Part shown: in pieces, positions 6,830 through 13,930 of the stretch
How the letters are laid out: each line of letters opens with the position of its first letter
How positions within the stretch are numbered: the stretch's first letter is position 1
Assembly (NCBI GenBank): GCA_043781855.1
Contig: JAYWBB010000015.1
Location: 1 to 21,851, forward strand
DNA from: Nevskia sp043781855
Lineage (GTDB): Bacteria; Pseudomonadota; Gammaproteobacteria; Nevskiales; Nevskiaceae
DNA: 21,851 bases
Direction: 5' to 3'
Program-made: the position numbers and the translations under genes
The notes under the pieces: generated by a model
What the model saw: the letters and a program-made list of their open reading frames with translations, nothing else
What the model was told of the DNA's origin: nothing
Database searches by the model: none

Positions 6830-7417
6830 TTGACGGTGGCGCAGCCGGCCTCGCCGGCCGTGTCGACCGACGAGGATCTGATGATGCAGTACCGGGACGG
6901 CAGACTCGCGGCGTTCGAAACACTTTATCGACGCCACAAGGACCCACTGTACCGATACCTGCTGCGCGGCTGCGCGCAACCGGAAACGGCGGGCGAGCTG
7001 TTCCAGGATGTCTGGGCCAGTCTCGTCCGCGTCCGTGCCACTTACGAGCCGCGCGCCAAGTTCACGACCTGGCTCTACCGCCTCGCGCACAATCGCCTGA
7101 TCGATCACCTGCGTCTCGCGCCGCGTGCGCCGCTGTCGCTGACGTCTGACGACGACGAAGCACCGCCACCGCAGGCGCTCTGGGCCGCCGAACATGAACG
7201 CCCCGACGTGCAGGCGCAGGCCGCCGAGCAAGGCCTGCGTATCCGCCGCGCGCTGGCGCAACTGCCGCTCGAACAACGTGAAGCCTTCCTGCTGCACGAG
7301 GAAGGTGGGCTGACGCTGGACGAAATCGCCGAAGTCAGCGGCGTGGGACGCGAGACGGTCAAGAGCCGTCTGCGTTATGCAGTGGTCAAATTGCGCGAGG
7401 CGCTCGCCGATGTCTGA
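6830..7417 (+). CDS. ECF-type RNA polymerase sigma factor
   Basis: A 195-residue sigma-70 family protein of the extracytoplasmic-function class. Region 2 is visible as AFETLYRRHKDPLYRYLLR...AGELFQDVWASLVR...TTWLYRLAHNRLIDHLR. Region 4 is LPLEQREAFLLHEEGGLTLDEIAEVSGVGRETVKSRLRYAVVKLR, containing the DNA-binding helix-turn-helix. The start is uncertain: TTG 6830 and GTG 6836 both work and neither has a strong ribosome site. The ATG pair near 6880 would remove part of region 2. The 3' end overlaps the next gene by 8 bases (ATGTCTGA), implying translational coupling with its probable anti-sigma partner. Confidence 0.9.
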   Translation: MTVAQPASPAVSTDEDLMMQYRDGRLAAFETLYRRHKDPLYRYLLRGCAQPETAGELFQDVWASLVRVRATYEPRAKFTTWLYRLAHNRLIDHLRLAPRAPLSLTSDDDEAPPPQALWAAEHERPDVQAQAAEQGLRIRRALAQLPLEQREAFLLHEEGGLTLDEIAEVSGVGRETVKSRLRYAVVKLREALADV

Positions 7418-8594
7418 ACCCGAACGTCCCGACGACCGAGAGCTCGACGCGTTCCTCGAACGGCGCAGCGACATCTCGCGCGCCTATCGTGCCGATACGC
7501 AGACCCAGACCGCGCCCGAGACGCTCGATGCCGGCCTGCTCGCGCAGGCGGCACAGCCGGCGGTATTGGCGCTGCGCGCGCGACGGCTTCAGCGTTGGCG
7601 TGTTCCGCTGACGATGGCGGCGTCGCTGGTGGTCGTCGTCGGTGTGCTTCGACTCACCCGCGACGACGCGGCCGCGCGTCGGCAGACCCTCGCACCGCAG
7701 GTGACGGTCGACGCCGCCACGGCAACAGCACATGTCGCGCCGGTGACTGCTGCTGCGGAAGCGGTCGTCGATCCAGCCGATCGGACCCAGGAAGACAAGC
7801 GCAAGGATGCAGGCGGTGCGGCGCTGCCGTCGCCACGCATCGACGCGGCGAAAAAGGCGGAGCAGAAAGAGTCTCGCCATCCGGCCGCACCAGCCGAGCA
7901 ACCGGCAAGTCGCGGTGTGCTCGGCGAGTCTCTGCCACCGCCGCCCGTCGCGTCATCGACATCGAAGCTGGCGCCGCCGCCATCGGCTGCCGCGCCGGTC
8001 GCAGCGGACGAAGCACCATCAGCAGCAACGGCCGCAGCACGCGATGCCGCGCCGTCCCAGGGCCTTGCTGCCGAGTCGCTGTCCAAGCTTCAGGGCGTCG
8101 CCAAGCGCGCCGAAAGCGAGCAGCGCGACAATGCATGGCAAGCCGCGCGCTATCAGGGCATGGCACTCGGTCATGCGACGCTCGACGACATCATTCGGCG
8201 CTGGGGCCCGGCGCAATCGGTTGACCAGAGCCACATGCAGACACCATTACCCGAGGGCCGCGTGGCGCGTCGCCTGCTCGAATATTCCAGCGGCGTCGAT
8301 GCGCGCGGGCCGGTCCGTATTCAGGTTGATACCAACAGTCAGGCGCTGGCTTCGGTGTCGGTGACGTTGCGGCCGGCATTGGCGTTGAAGACGGTCGAGG
8401 CGCAGGAGAAGTTAACGCCGCCCGCGACCGTGCGCGCTGCCGACGCACCGCTTTGCGCCGCCGCCCCGGAGTCAGTGGACCGCGACCTGCCGTATCCGCA
8501 ATACCGGATTTATCCGGCGCAGGGCATCTATCTGCTGCTGACCGCGCCCGATACGGTCGTCGAGATCCGTTATTTCGATGTCTGCAATTATTGA
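7410..8594 (+). CDS. Membrane-anchored protein, probable anti-sigma factor
   Basis: A 394-residue protein if started at ATG 7410, which overlaps the sigma gene stop. Residues 1-62 are charged and cytoplasmic-like, residues 64-82 form one membrane segment (VPLTMAASLVVVVGVL), and a long Ala/Pro-rich linker (about 85-220) leads to a periplasmic C-terminal domain. That domain contains ALGHATLDDIIRRWGPAQS, which resembles the helix and 'G-x-P' turn of SmpA/BamE-type domains. That resemblance is by eye only. No zinc-binding HxxxCxxC motif is present. The anti-sigma role is inferred from overlap with the ECF gene and the one-membrane-segment topology. The last codons (AAT TAT TGA) lie in the left arm of repeat copy C, so the present C-terminus may derive from the repeat. 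Confidence 0.7.
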   Translation: MSEPERPDDRELDAFLERRSDISRAYRADTQTQTAPETLDAGLLAQAAQPAVLALRARRLQRWRVPLTMAASLVVVVGVLRLTRDDAAARRQTLAPQVTVDAATATAHVAPVTAAAEAVVDPADRTQEDKRKDAGGAALPSPRIDAAKKAEQKESRHPAAPAEQPASRGVLGESLPPPPVASSTSKLAPPPSAAAPVAADEAPSAATAAARDAAPSQGLAAESLSKLQGVAKRAESEQRDNAWQAARYQGMALGHATLDDIIRRWGPAQSVDQSHMQTPLPEGRVARRLLEYSSGVDARGPVRIQVDTNSQALASVSVTLRPALALKTVEAQEKLTPPATVRAADAPLCAAAPESVDRDLPYPQYRIYPAQGIYLLLTAPDTVVEIRYFDVCNY

Positions 8595-8679
8595 TCCGGC
8601 CATTCCTCAGCCGCTTCAAAGTGCTCGAACTGGTGAGGCAACGCACCTCCATTCAAGTAACTGATGGCCGGATCAATAA
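8588..8679 (-). repeat. 92-bp inverted-repeat element, copy C
   Basis: Arms TTATTGATCCGGCCAT (8588-8603) and ATGGCCGGATCAATAA (8664-8679) are identical to those of copy A, and total length is the same 92 bp. The interior matches copy A in the inverted orientation. An inner stem (GAGGTGC with GCACTTT on the minus strand) is retained. It lies between two convergent genes, its left arm supplying the stop codon of the probable anti-sigma gene and its right arm ending 27 bp before the Rieske gene stop. No target duplication is visible. Confidence 0.9.
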
Positions 8680-8706
8680 GGTCGTTCGATACGATCGCGC
8701 GGCGCA

Positions 8707-9879
8707 TCAGGGGTCGCTCCATCCCGACACCGGCGCGCGCAGCAACCGGCTTTCCGGAATCAGCTCGCGCATTCGCCGCGCGAAGCCGCGCAGGCAGACT
8801 TCTTTCTCGCTGAGCGGCCCGACCGCATAACTGCTCGACGCCATGCCGTTCTGCACGCGCTCGATCAGCGTCTTGTCTTCGAGGTTCACCTGCCGGTTGA
8901 TGCGCCAGTTGAGGTAGCGCGCGGCGCGCATTTCGCGGCGGGCGTCGGGATGGACGTAGGCGATCTCGCGGATCAGGGTTTCGGTCGGCGACACGGGCAG
9001 GAACTGCATGAAGTCGATCTGGTCGGGGTAGATATCCAACGCGACGTTCGGCCAGAGCTTGAAGTAGGTCCAGAGCCGCTGCCGCTCCGGCGGCAGGTTT
9101 ACGACTTCGGGCAGGAAGTGCTGGTAGCGGCGCTCCGACCAGTTCGTCGAAGGTTGATCGACGATACGGCCCCACATCTTGTCGACCCAGGGCTGCGCCT
9201 CGACGCGGTAGCGGTTGCCGAACAGCCGCGTCAGGCCCGGATGCGCGATATTGATGTGCAGGCCATCCGCGTAGTTGTCGGCGACGTTCTTCCAGTTCAC
9301 CGCGCGCGTCCGCAGCGTGACGCGGCCCTGCGGCACGAGTTCTTCCATGCGATAGGCGGCGAGTTCCGGCGTGTACGGCGCCATCATCTCGCGCACGCTG
9401 GGCAGGCCTGGTTCGAGGCGCACGAAAATGAAGCCGAGATAGACCTCATGCTCGACCGGCGCGAGGCCGTGCTGCGCGACATCGAGTCCCGTGAAAGTTT
9501 TCCGATGAGGCAGCGCGATAAGGCGGCCGTCGAGCGCATAAGTCCAGTGGTGATAGGGACAGGCAATGCGCGATCCGCAATGACCCTTGCCGCCATCGAC
9601 CAGCCGGGAGGCGCGATGCCGGCAGACGTTGTGGAATGCGCGCACGGCATCGTCCTCGCCGCGCACCACGAACAGCGACTCGCCGAGGAAGTCGAGCGTG
9701 TGGTAATCACCCGGGTTCGGGACGTCGCTCAGATGACAGACGATCTGCCAGCTCGGCCGGAACACGGCGCGCTGCTCGGCCGCAAAAAAATCGGGATCAC
9801 GATAAATCCACGCGGGCAGGCTCAGGCCGTCTTCGGTCATGGACGACGGTGTGGGCGAGGGCAGGTTGGCGGCGCTCAT
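8707..9879 (-). CDS. Rieske non-heme iron oxygenase, alpha subunit (GbcA/CntA/choline monooxygenase-like)
   Basis: A 390-residue oxygenase subunit. The Rieske [2Fe-2S] ligands are C86-x-H88 and C107-x2-H110 (CRHRAS...CPYHHW). The catalytic iron site is seen as NYADGLHINIAHPG with H208 and H213, preceded by D205, the usual bridging aspartate. The acidic third ligand is probably in EDKTLIERVQ (334-340), a pattern seen in the quaternary-ammonium-oxidising branch. Such enzymes hydroxylate or demethylate small substrates using electrons from a separate reductase, which is not encoded nearby. ATG 9879 is used here. ATG 9840 (MTEDGLSLP) is a credible alternative because neither has a clear ribosome site. 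It is divergent from the transporter gene. Confidence 0.88.
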   Translation of the reverse strand: MSAANLPSPTPSSMTEDGLSLPAWIYRDPDFFAAEQRAVFRPSWQIVCHLSDVPNPGDYHTLDFLGESLFVVRGEDDAVRAFHNVCRHRASRLVDGGKGHCGSRIACPYHHWTYALDGRLIALPHRKTFTGLDVAQHGLAPVEHEVYLGFIFVRLEPGLPSVREMMAPYTPELAAYRMEELVPQGRVTLRTRAVNWKNVADNYADGLHINIAHPGLTRLFGNRYRVEAQPWVDKMWGRIVDQPSTNWSERRYQHFLPEVVNLPPERQRLWTYFKLWPNVALDIYPDQIDFMQFLPVSPTETLIREIAYVHPDARREMRAARYLNWRINRQVNLEDKTLIERVQNGMASSSYAVGPLSEKEVCLRGFARRMRELIPESRLLRAPVSGWSDP

Positions 9880-9974
9880 CGTCGGGGCTGTAAGCTCGAT
9901 GCAAAGTGGCAGGGCGACGCTCGAAGCTTAGCCGCCCGGACCGCGAGGCGCAGCACGCATCAGCAGGGAGTCTG

Positions 9975-11291
9975 GTGATCCGGAATCGAAAAGTCGGCCT
10001 CGGCCTCGCCACTGCGCTGGTCGCGAGCAACATGATCGGCTCGGGCATCTTCCTGCTGCCGGCCACGCTCGCGACAGTCGGCAGCATCACCGTCGTCGGC
10101 TGGGTGATTGCAACGCTGGGCGCGCTGCTGGTGGCGGTGATGCTCGCACGGCTTGCGCAGATTTCGCCGCAGCCCGGCGGCCCCTGCGCTTACGCCGACG
10201 AGGCCCTTGGCCCTTACATGGGCTTCCAGTCGACGACGATCTACTGGCTGTCCTGCTGGACAGGCAATATCGCCATCGCCGTTGCGGCGATCGGCTATCT
10301 CGCGAGTTTCTTCACGGGGCTGGTGCAGCCTTTGCCTGCCGCGCTCGCGACGATTGCGCTCATCTGGCTGCTGACCTTCGTCAACATCCTCGGGCCGCGC
10401 TTCGTGTGCAAGGTCGAATCCTTCGCGATCGTGACCGGGCTGGTGCCGATCCTCCTGGTGGCGACAGCCGGCTGGTGGTATTTCGACGCTGACCTGTTCC
10501 GCGCGTCCTGGAACGTCCGCCACGAGCCGGCGACGACGGTCGTGCCGCAGTCGCTGGTGCTGGTGTTCTGGGCGTTCACCGGCCTGGAGAGCGCTTCGGT
10601 CGCGTCGGGCGTGATCGAGAATCCGCAGCGCAACGTGCCACTCGCGACGATTGGCGGTGTCGTCATCGCTGCGGTCGTTTACATCGGTTCGTGCAGCGTC
10701 ATCATGGGGTTGATTCCGGCGGCCATGCTCGCGAAATCCACCGCACCGTTCGCCGATGCCGTGAGTGTCGTGCTCGGCCCGATCGCGGGCGGGCTGGTGG
10801 CGTCGATGGCGCTGGTCAAGGCGACCGGCACGCTCGGCGGCTGGATACTGCTGACCGCGCAGACCGGCAAGGCCGGCGCCGAGCGCGGGTTGTTCCCGGC
10901 GGTGTTCGCGTGCGTCGACCGTCACGGTATTCCGGTCGCGAACCTGTTGATCATGGCGGCCGTCATGAGCGCGGTTGTGTTCGCGACATCGTCGCCGACG
11001 CTCGGTGAGCAGTTCGGCAAGTTGATCGAAGTCTCGGTGATTTTCTGCCTGCTGGTCTACGTCTACGCAGGCATCGCGGTCTGGCATTACGACGAGCTTG
11101 CGCAGCCGCCGCGCGGCTTCAACCGCTACCGCGTAATCGCTTTCGCAGCAATGTCGTTCTGCCTCTGGGTCATCGCGGAATCGGATGCCACCTTGCTGGC
11201 GCTGTCCGCGGCTGCGATCTTTTTCACGGTGCCGTTCTATCCGCTGGTCGTGCGTCCGGCGCGGCGGGCTGGCGCGCCGAGCATTTCTTGA
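9975..11291 (+). CDS. APC-superfamily amino acid/polyamine antiporter, AdiC/PotE-like
   Basis: A 438-residue inner-membrane transporter with about 12 hydrophobic segments. It follows AdiC closely: SNMIGSGIFLLPA in the first helix (AdiC GNIMGSGVFLLPA), PGGPCAYADEALGP, the TM6 segment FWAFTGLESASVASGV with the glutamate equivalent to AdiC E208, and LGGWILLTAQT with the tryptophan equivalent to W293. This suggests exchange of a basic amino acid or polyamine, but substrate is not certain. I chose GTG 9975 because GGGAG (9966-9970) precedes it and the N-terminus then matches AdiC in length. An upstream GTG at 9906 would add 23 residues. No decarboxylase gene is adjacent, so an acid-resistance pair is not apparent. 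Confidence 0.88.
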   Translation: MIRNRKVGLGLATALVASNMIGSGIFLLPATLATVGSITVVGWVIATLGALLVAVMLARLAQISPQPGGPCAYADEALGPYMGFQSTTIYWLSCWTGNIAIAVAAIGYLASFFTGLVQPLPAALATIALIWLLTFVNILGPRFVCKVESFAIVTGLVPILLVATAGWWYFDADLFRASWNVRHEPATTVVPQSLVLVFWAFTGLESASVASGVIENPQRNVPLATIGGVVIAAVVYIGSCSVIMGLIPAAMLAKSTAPFADAVSVVLGPIAGGLVASMALVKATGTLGGWILLTAQTGKAGAERGLFPAVFACVDRHGIPVANLLIMAAVMSAVVFATSSPTLGEQFGKLIEVSVIFCLLVYVYAGIAVWHYDELAQPPRGFNRYRVIAFAAMSFCLWVIAESDATLLALSAAAIFFTVPFYPLVVRPARRAGAPSIS

Positions 11292-11327
11292 TGCTGTGGC
11301 GCGCGATGTCTCCGCTTCCGGAGTTCC

Positions 11328-11765
11328 CTAATGCTTGGCGATCGCCACGGCGAGCACATCGCAACTCGCGCGGCTCAACACGCCTTCCTCGGTGTGGTTG
11401 AACAGCGCCGAAAGCCCATGGTGCCGGTGGTGACCGACGATGATCAGGTCGACCCCGTAACGCTCGGCATGGCCGATGATGCCGCTTTTGACGTTGTCGA
11501 CGGAGACATGCAGCGAACCCGGATCGATGAGCAGTTCGTTACACCAGCCAAGCAGCTGCTGGCGTGTCTGTTCGAGCAGTTCCGTGGACAGATCGACCGG
11601 CGGCATCATCATGCCGTTGCCAGCGTCCATCGGCACGTACTCGACGATATGCAGCACTGACAGTCGTGCCCGGAACCGCTGGGCCAGCGCGGAGGCGCGA
11701 ATCAGCAACCGTCGGCCGTCGTCGTTGGCCTCGACGGCTGCGAGGATATGCTGGTATTCGCTCAT
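11328..11765 (-). CDS. Universal stress protein (UspA family)
   Basis: A 145-residue single Usp domain. It starts MSEYQHILAAVEANDDGRRLLIRA, has the middle strand LSVLHIVEYVP, and ends with VDLIIVGHHRHHGLSALFN...VLSRASCDVLAVA, the usual Usp C-terminal layout. The glycine-rich ATP-binding loop (G-x2-G-x9-G-S/T) is not clearly conserved, being replaced by GHHRHHG, so nucleotide binding is uncertain. ATG 11765 is chosen because GGAG precedes it. A longer frame upstream runs into the tmRNA gene and is not credible. It is convergent with the transporter gene. Confidence 0.9.
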   Translation of the reverse strand: MSEYQHILAAVEANDDGRRLLIRASALAQRFRARLSVLHIVEYVPMDAGNGMMMPPVDLSTELLEQTRQQLLGWCNELLIDPGSLHVSVDNVKSGIIGHAERYGVDLIIVGHHRHHGLSALFNHTEEGVLSRASCDVLAVAIAKH

Positions 11766-11890
11766 GGCGGTGCTCCTCGGACCGTTTTCCGAAGCATAGA
11801 CCCTGCAACGCGATCGCGTCCTGGTGTTCGCTACGCACGCCAAGAATCCCCTCAGCCCGTGCGACCCAACTGGCCCTTGGCGGCAATAAC

Positions 11891-11918
11891 GGAAAAGGCC
11901 GCACTGGGCGGCCTTTCC
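11891..11918 (-). terminator. Rho-independent terminator of ssrA
   Basis: On the minus strand, 9-bp stem GCGGCCTTT/AAAGGCCGC (plus-strand arms 11894-11902 and 11908-11916, loop ACTGG) begins 6 bases past the tmRNA 3' end. It is followed by a modest T-rich tract (TTCCGTTATT). Confidence 0.8.
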
Positions 11919-11923
11919 GGTAT

Positions 11924-12280
11924 TGGTGGAGGTGGCGGGAATCGAACCCGCGTCCAACAACCTTCCGTCCTTCGATCTACATGCGTAGCCGGTCTTTGGT
12001 TTTCGACTGACGCTCCCGGACGGGCACGGAACGCGTTCGCTTATTCACTTTAGGGTTTTAGCGTATCGGCCAGTGACCTGCCTTTATCGCGAGTTGATGA
12101 GAGTCGACGGCTGCTTCCGGGGCATCAACACCACCGGGGCAACCGCTCGCCGGGATTAAGCGGCGAGGGCGTAGTTAGCGTCGTTCGCAACTAGCTTGTT
12201 TGCAGAAGAGTTTTACGAGGGCCTCTGCACCTCGGCATGCACGTCGGATTTCCAGTCACTGTCGAAGCCTGGTCACCCCC
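11924..12280 (-). ncRNA. ssrA: Transfer-messenger RNA (tmRNA)
   Basis: A 357-nt one-piece tmRNA. The 5' end GGGGGTG (from 12280) pairs with CACCTCC before the encoded 3' ACCA (11924), forming the alanine-type acceptor stem. The T-arm reads GGTTCGATTCC. The resume frame encodes the tag ANDANYALAA followed by TAA, close to the E. coli tag ANDENYALAA with Glu replaced by Ala. It works with SmpB, encoded upstream on the same strand, to rescue stalled ribosomes and mark products for proteolysis. Ends were set from acceptor-stem pairing. Confidence 0.97.
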
Positions 12281-12292
12281 GTTACGGTTTCG

Positions 12293-12320
12293 AGTGTACC
12301 ACTCGTAACAGTGAATTGAA
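12293..12320 (-). promoter_or_regulatory. Probable ssrA promoter with an overlapping palindrome
   Basis: On the minus strand TTCAAT (12320-12315), a 16-bp spacer and TACACT (12298-12293) form a sigma-70-like promoter. It would start transcription a few bases before the mature 5' end at 12280, leaving a short leader for RNase P. A palindrome CGAGTG-TAC-CACTCG (12291-12305) covers the -10 box and could be an operator. That function is inference. Confidence 0.5.
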
Positions 12321-12406
12321 TGCGAACAACCGCAGCATTCCCTGTCCGACCGGATCAGGTGTATCGGGAGATTCATACTTGCCGGGGTTCACGCGTCGTG
12401 CCTCAT

Positions 12407-12659
12407 CCGGCGACGGCGGGCTTCATCGCAGTCGCGAGGCGAGTCGGCGCCGGGATTGGGAAGGGAACGGCCGTCCAGGAGACTTCAGCCGTCGTGCCGC
12501 ATGGCGCGGCCTTTCTCGCGCACCCGGTGGCGACGCGAGCCCGGCGACGGCGGGCTTCATCGCAGTCGGGAGGCGAGTCGGCGCCAGGATTGGGAAGGGA
12601 ACGTCCGTCCGGGAGACTTCAGCCGTCGTGCCGCATGGCGCGGCCTTTCTCGCGCACCC
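12407..12659. repeat. 119-bp tandem duplication including the 3' end of smpB
   Basis: 12407-12525 and 12541-12659 are ungapped copies of one 119-bp sequence with 4 mismatches, separated by 15 bp (period 134). The right-hand copy contains the last 12 smpB codons and stop (12619-12659). The left-hand copy repeats them without the rest of the gene. The stretch 12281-12618 otherwise holds the ssrA promoter and no gene I can support. Confidence 0.93.
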
Positions 12660-13107
12660 AATCCCGATCTTTCTCACTGGACCGCTTGTCGTGTTGCTTT
12701 TTGCCTTTGGCGAGGCCGATGGTCAGCTTGGCGCGGCCCCGGGTCCAGTGCAGATCCAGCGGCACGATGGTATAGCCGGCGCGTTCGACCTTGCCGATCA
12801 GCACGTTGATCTGCCGCCGTTGCAACAGCAGCTTGCGGGTGCGGATGGCGTCGGGGTTGACGTGGGTCGAGGCCTCGCGCATCGGGATGAAGTGCGCGCC
12901 GAGCAGAAACGTCTCGGCATTCTTGACGATGACGTAGGCTTCGGTGATGTTGGCGCGGCCGTCGCGCAGGCTTTTGACTTCCCAGCCTTCCAGCGCGATG
13001 CCGGCTTCGAAGGTGTCTTCGATGAAGTAGTCGAAGCGCGCGCGGCGGTTCTGCGCAATCTGTCGCGGCGCGTCGTCTTTCTTGTCCTTGGACTTCGGTT
13101 GATTCAT
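12619..13107 (-). CDS. smpB: SsrA-binding protein SmpB
   Basis: A 162-residue cytoplasmic RNA-binding protein that brings tmRNA to stalled ribosomes. Conserved segments are QNRRARFDYFIEDTFEAGIALEGWEVKSLR near the start, ANITEAYV, and the basic C-terminal tail with DRDWVREKGRAMRH that enters the ribosomal mRNA channel. Length is normal. The ATG at 13107 has no Shine-Dalgarno site but lies six bases after a TATAAT box, so the mRNA may be leaderless. The last 12 codons and stop belong to a duplicated 119-bp sequence, so sequence downstream resembles its own 3' end. The gene is upstream of ssrA on the same strand. Confidence 0.97.
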   Translation of the reverse strand: MNQPKSKDKKDDAPRQIAQNRRARFDYFIEDTFEAGIALEGWEVKSLRDGRANITEAYVIVKNAETFLLGAHFIPMREASTHVNPDAIRTRKLLLQRRQINVLIGKVERAGYTIVPLDLHWTRGRAKLTIGLAKGKKQHDKRSSEKDRDWVREKGRAMRHDG

Positions 13108-13113
13108 CGAACG

Positions 13114-13119
13114 ATTATA
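13114..13119 (-). promoter_or_regulatory. -10 box of smpB, possibly giving a leaderless mRNA
   Basis: Minus-strand TATAAT ends six bases before the smpB ATG, so initiation at the usual distance would fall on or beside the A of the start codon. No convincing -35 box could be found at normal spacing. The intergenic region with rnfH is only 39 bp. Confidence 0.45.
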
Positions 13120-13146
13120 AGGACCAAACCTTCGTTAGCCGGCGCG

Positions 13147-13431
13147 ATGATTTCGATCGAAGTGATTTATGCGGAAGCCGGCCGGCAGGATTCGAGTCGC
13201 CTGACGCTGCCCGAAGACGCGACGCTGAACGAAGCGATCCAGCGGTCGGGTGTTTTGCAGCGCTGCCCGACCATCGACCTCGCACGCAACCCGGTCGGCA
13301 TCTTCGGTCGCGTCAGGACGCTCGACCAGGTTCTCGCCGATGGTGATCGCGTCGAAATCTATCGAACTCTTCGCGGCGATCCCAAGCAGATCAGACGGCA
13401 ACGCGCGAAGCGGGCCGCAAAACGTTCCTGA
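13147..13431 (+). CDS. rnfH: RnfH family protein (UPF0125)
   Basis: A 94-residue ubiquitin-like-fold protein of the RnfH/PasI family. It begins MISIEVIYAEAGRQDSSRLTLPEDATLNEAI and contains the family segments NPVGIFGRVRTLDQVLADGDRVEIYRTL, then a basic tail (KQIRRQRAKRAAKR). The cellular role is not well settled. In many gammaproteobacteria it is paired with ratA (pasT), which would normally lie between smpB and rnfH but is absent here. ATG 13147 gives the conserved N-terminus. A longer frame upstream crosses smpB and tmRNA and is spurious. It is convergent with bamE, with 25 bp between. Confidence 0.92.
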   Translation: MISIEVIYAEAGRQDSSRLTLPEDATLNEAIQRSGVLQRCPTIDLARNPVGIFGRVRTLDQVLADGDRVEIYRTLRGDPKQIRRQRAKRAAKRS

Positions 13432-13456
13432 CCCGGACAGCGCATGCCGCGCCGCT

Positions 13457-13897
13457 TCAGGTTTTGGGCTGCTGAATGGTCACGCCGCTTTCGTGGCCCT
13501 TTTCGCTTTCGCCGCGGGTCTTTTCCTTTTCGTCCTTCTTCTGCTCCTTGACGATGCGGTCGACGTCCGGTGTATCCAGTGACTTTTCCAGGCCGGCGAT
13601 CTGGACGCCGTCCATCTTCGCGAGCTTGTCGCCATCGAAAAACAGGCTGACCGTGCGTGTCGAAACCTTGCCGCGCGGATCCTTGTAGTAGCCGAAGTAA
13701 TCCCAGCGCGCGACCTGGAACGGCGAGGTGGCGATCGGCGTGCCGAGCAGGAAACGGACCTGGTCGCGGGTCTGGCCGACCTGCAATTGATCGAGCTGCT
13801 TCTGGTCGAGCACGTTGCCCTGGCGGGTTGGCAGCCGATACACGATCGAGCAGCCGGCGAGGGCAAGCACGAGGACGGCAACGAAGACTGAGCGCAT
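13457..13897 (-). CDS. bamE: Outer membrane assembly lipoprotein BamE (SmpA/OmlA)
   Basis: A 146-residue lipoprotein of the BAM complex, which inserts beta-barrel proteins into the outer membrane. The signal peptide ends in the lipobox LALAGC (Cys 16). Family motifs are YRLPTRQGN, the helix QLDQLQVGQTRDQVRFLLGTP, and WDYFGYYKD. The acid/lysine-rich tail after about residue 115 (KEQKKDEKEKTRGESEKG) is longer than in E. coli BamE and looks disordered. The gene is divergent from fur, the usual arrangement. Confidence 0.95.
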   Translation of the reverse strand: MRSVFVAVLVLALAGCSIVYRLPTRQGNVLDQKQLDQLQVGQTRDQVRFLLGTPIATSPFQVARWDYFGYYKDPRGKVSTRTVSLFFDGDKLAKMDGVQIAGLEKSLDTPDVDRIVKEQKKDEKEKTRGESEKGHESGVTIQQPKT

Positions 13898-13902
13898 GGA
13901 GG

Positions 13903-13930
13903 TTGTCGCAGAAAAACGAGGTGCGATAAT
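13903..13930 (+). promoter_or_regulatory. Probable fur promoter
   Basis: TTGTCG (13903-13908), 16-bp spacer, GATAAT (13925-13930), then fur at 13961. The same A/T core read on the minus strand gives TATTAT, a possible -10 for bamE, so the two promoters may overlap. Confidence 0.55.

Noticed and set aside
11766..11960. N-terminal extension of the universal stress protein
   Set aside because: It would start inside the tmRNA and pass through its terminator. ATG 11765 has a ribosome site and gives the normal Usp start.
12407..12659. CRISPR-like array
   Set aside because: Only two long 119-bp units with a 15-bp spacer and coding content. It is a tandem duplication.
12196..13431. 411-codon plus-strand frame ending in rnfH
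   Set aside because: It crosses tmRNA, the tandem repeat and smpB. Only the part from ATG 13147 is the RnfH family.
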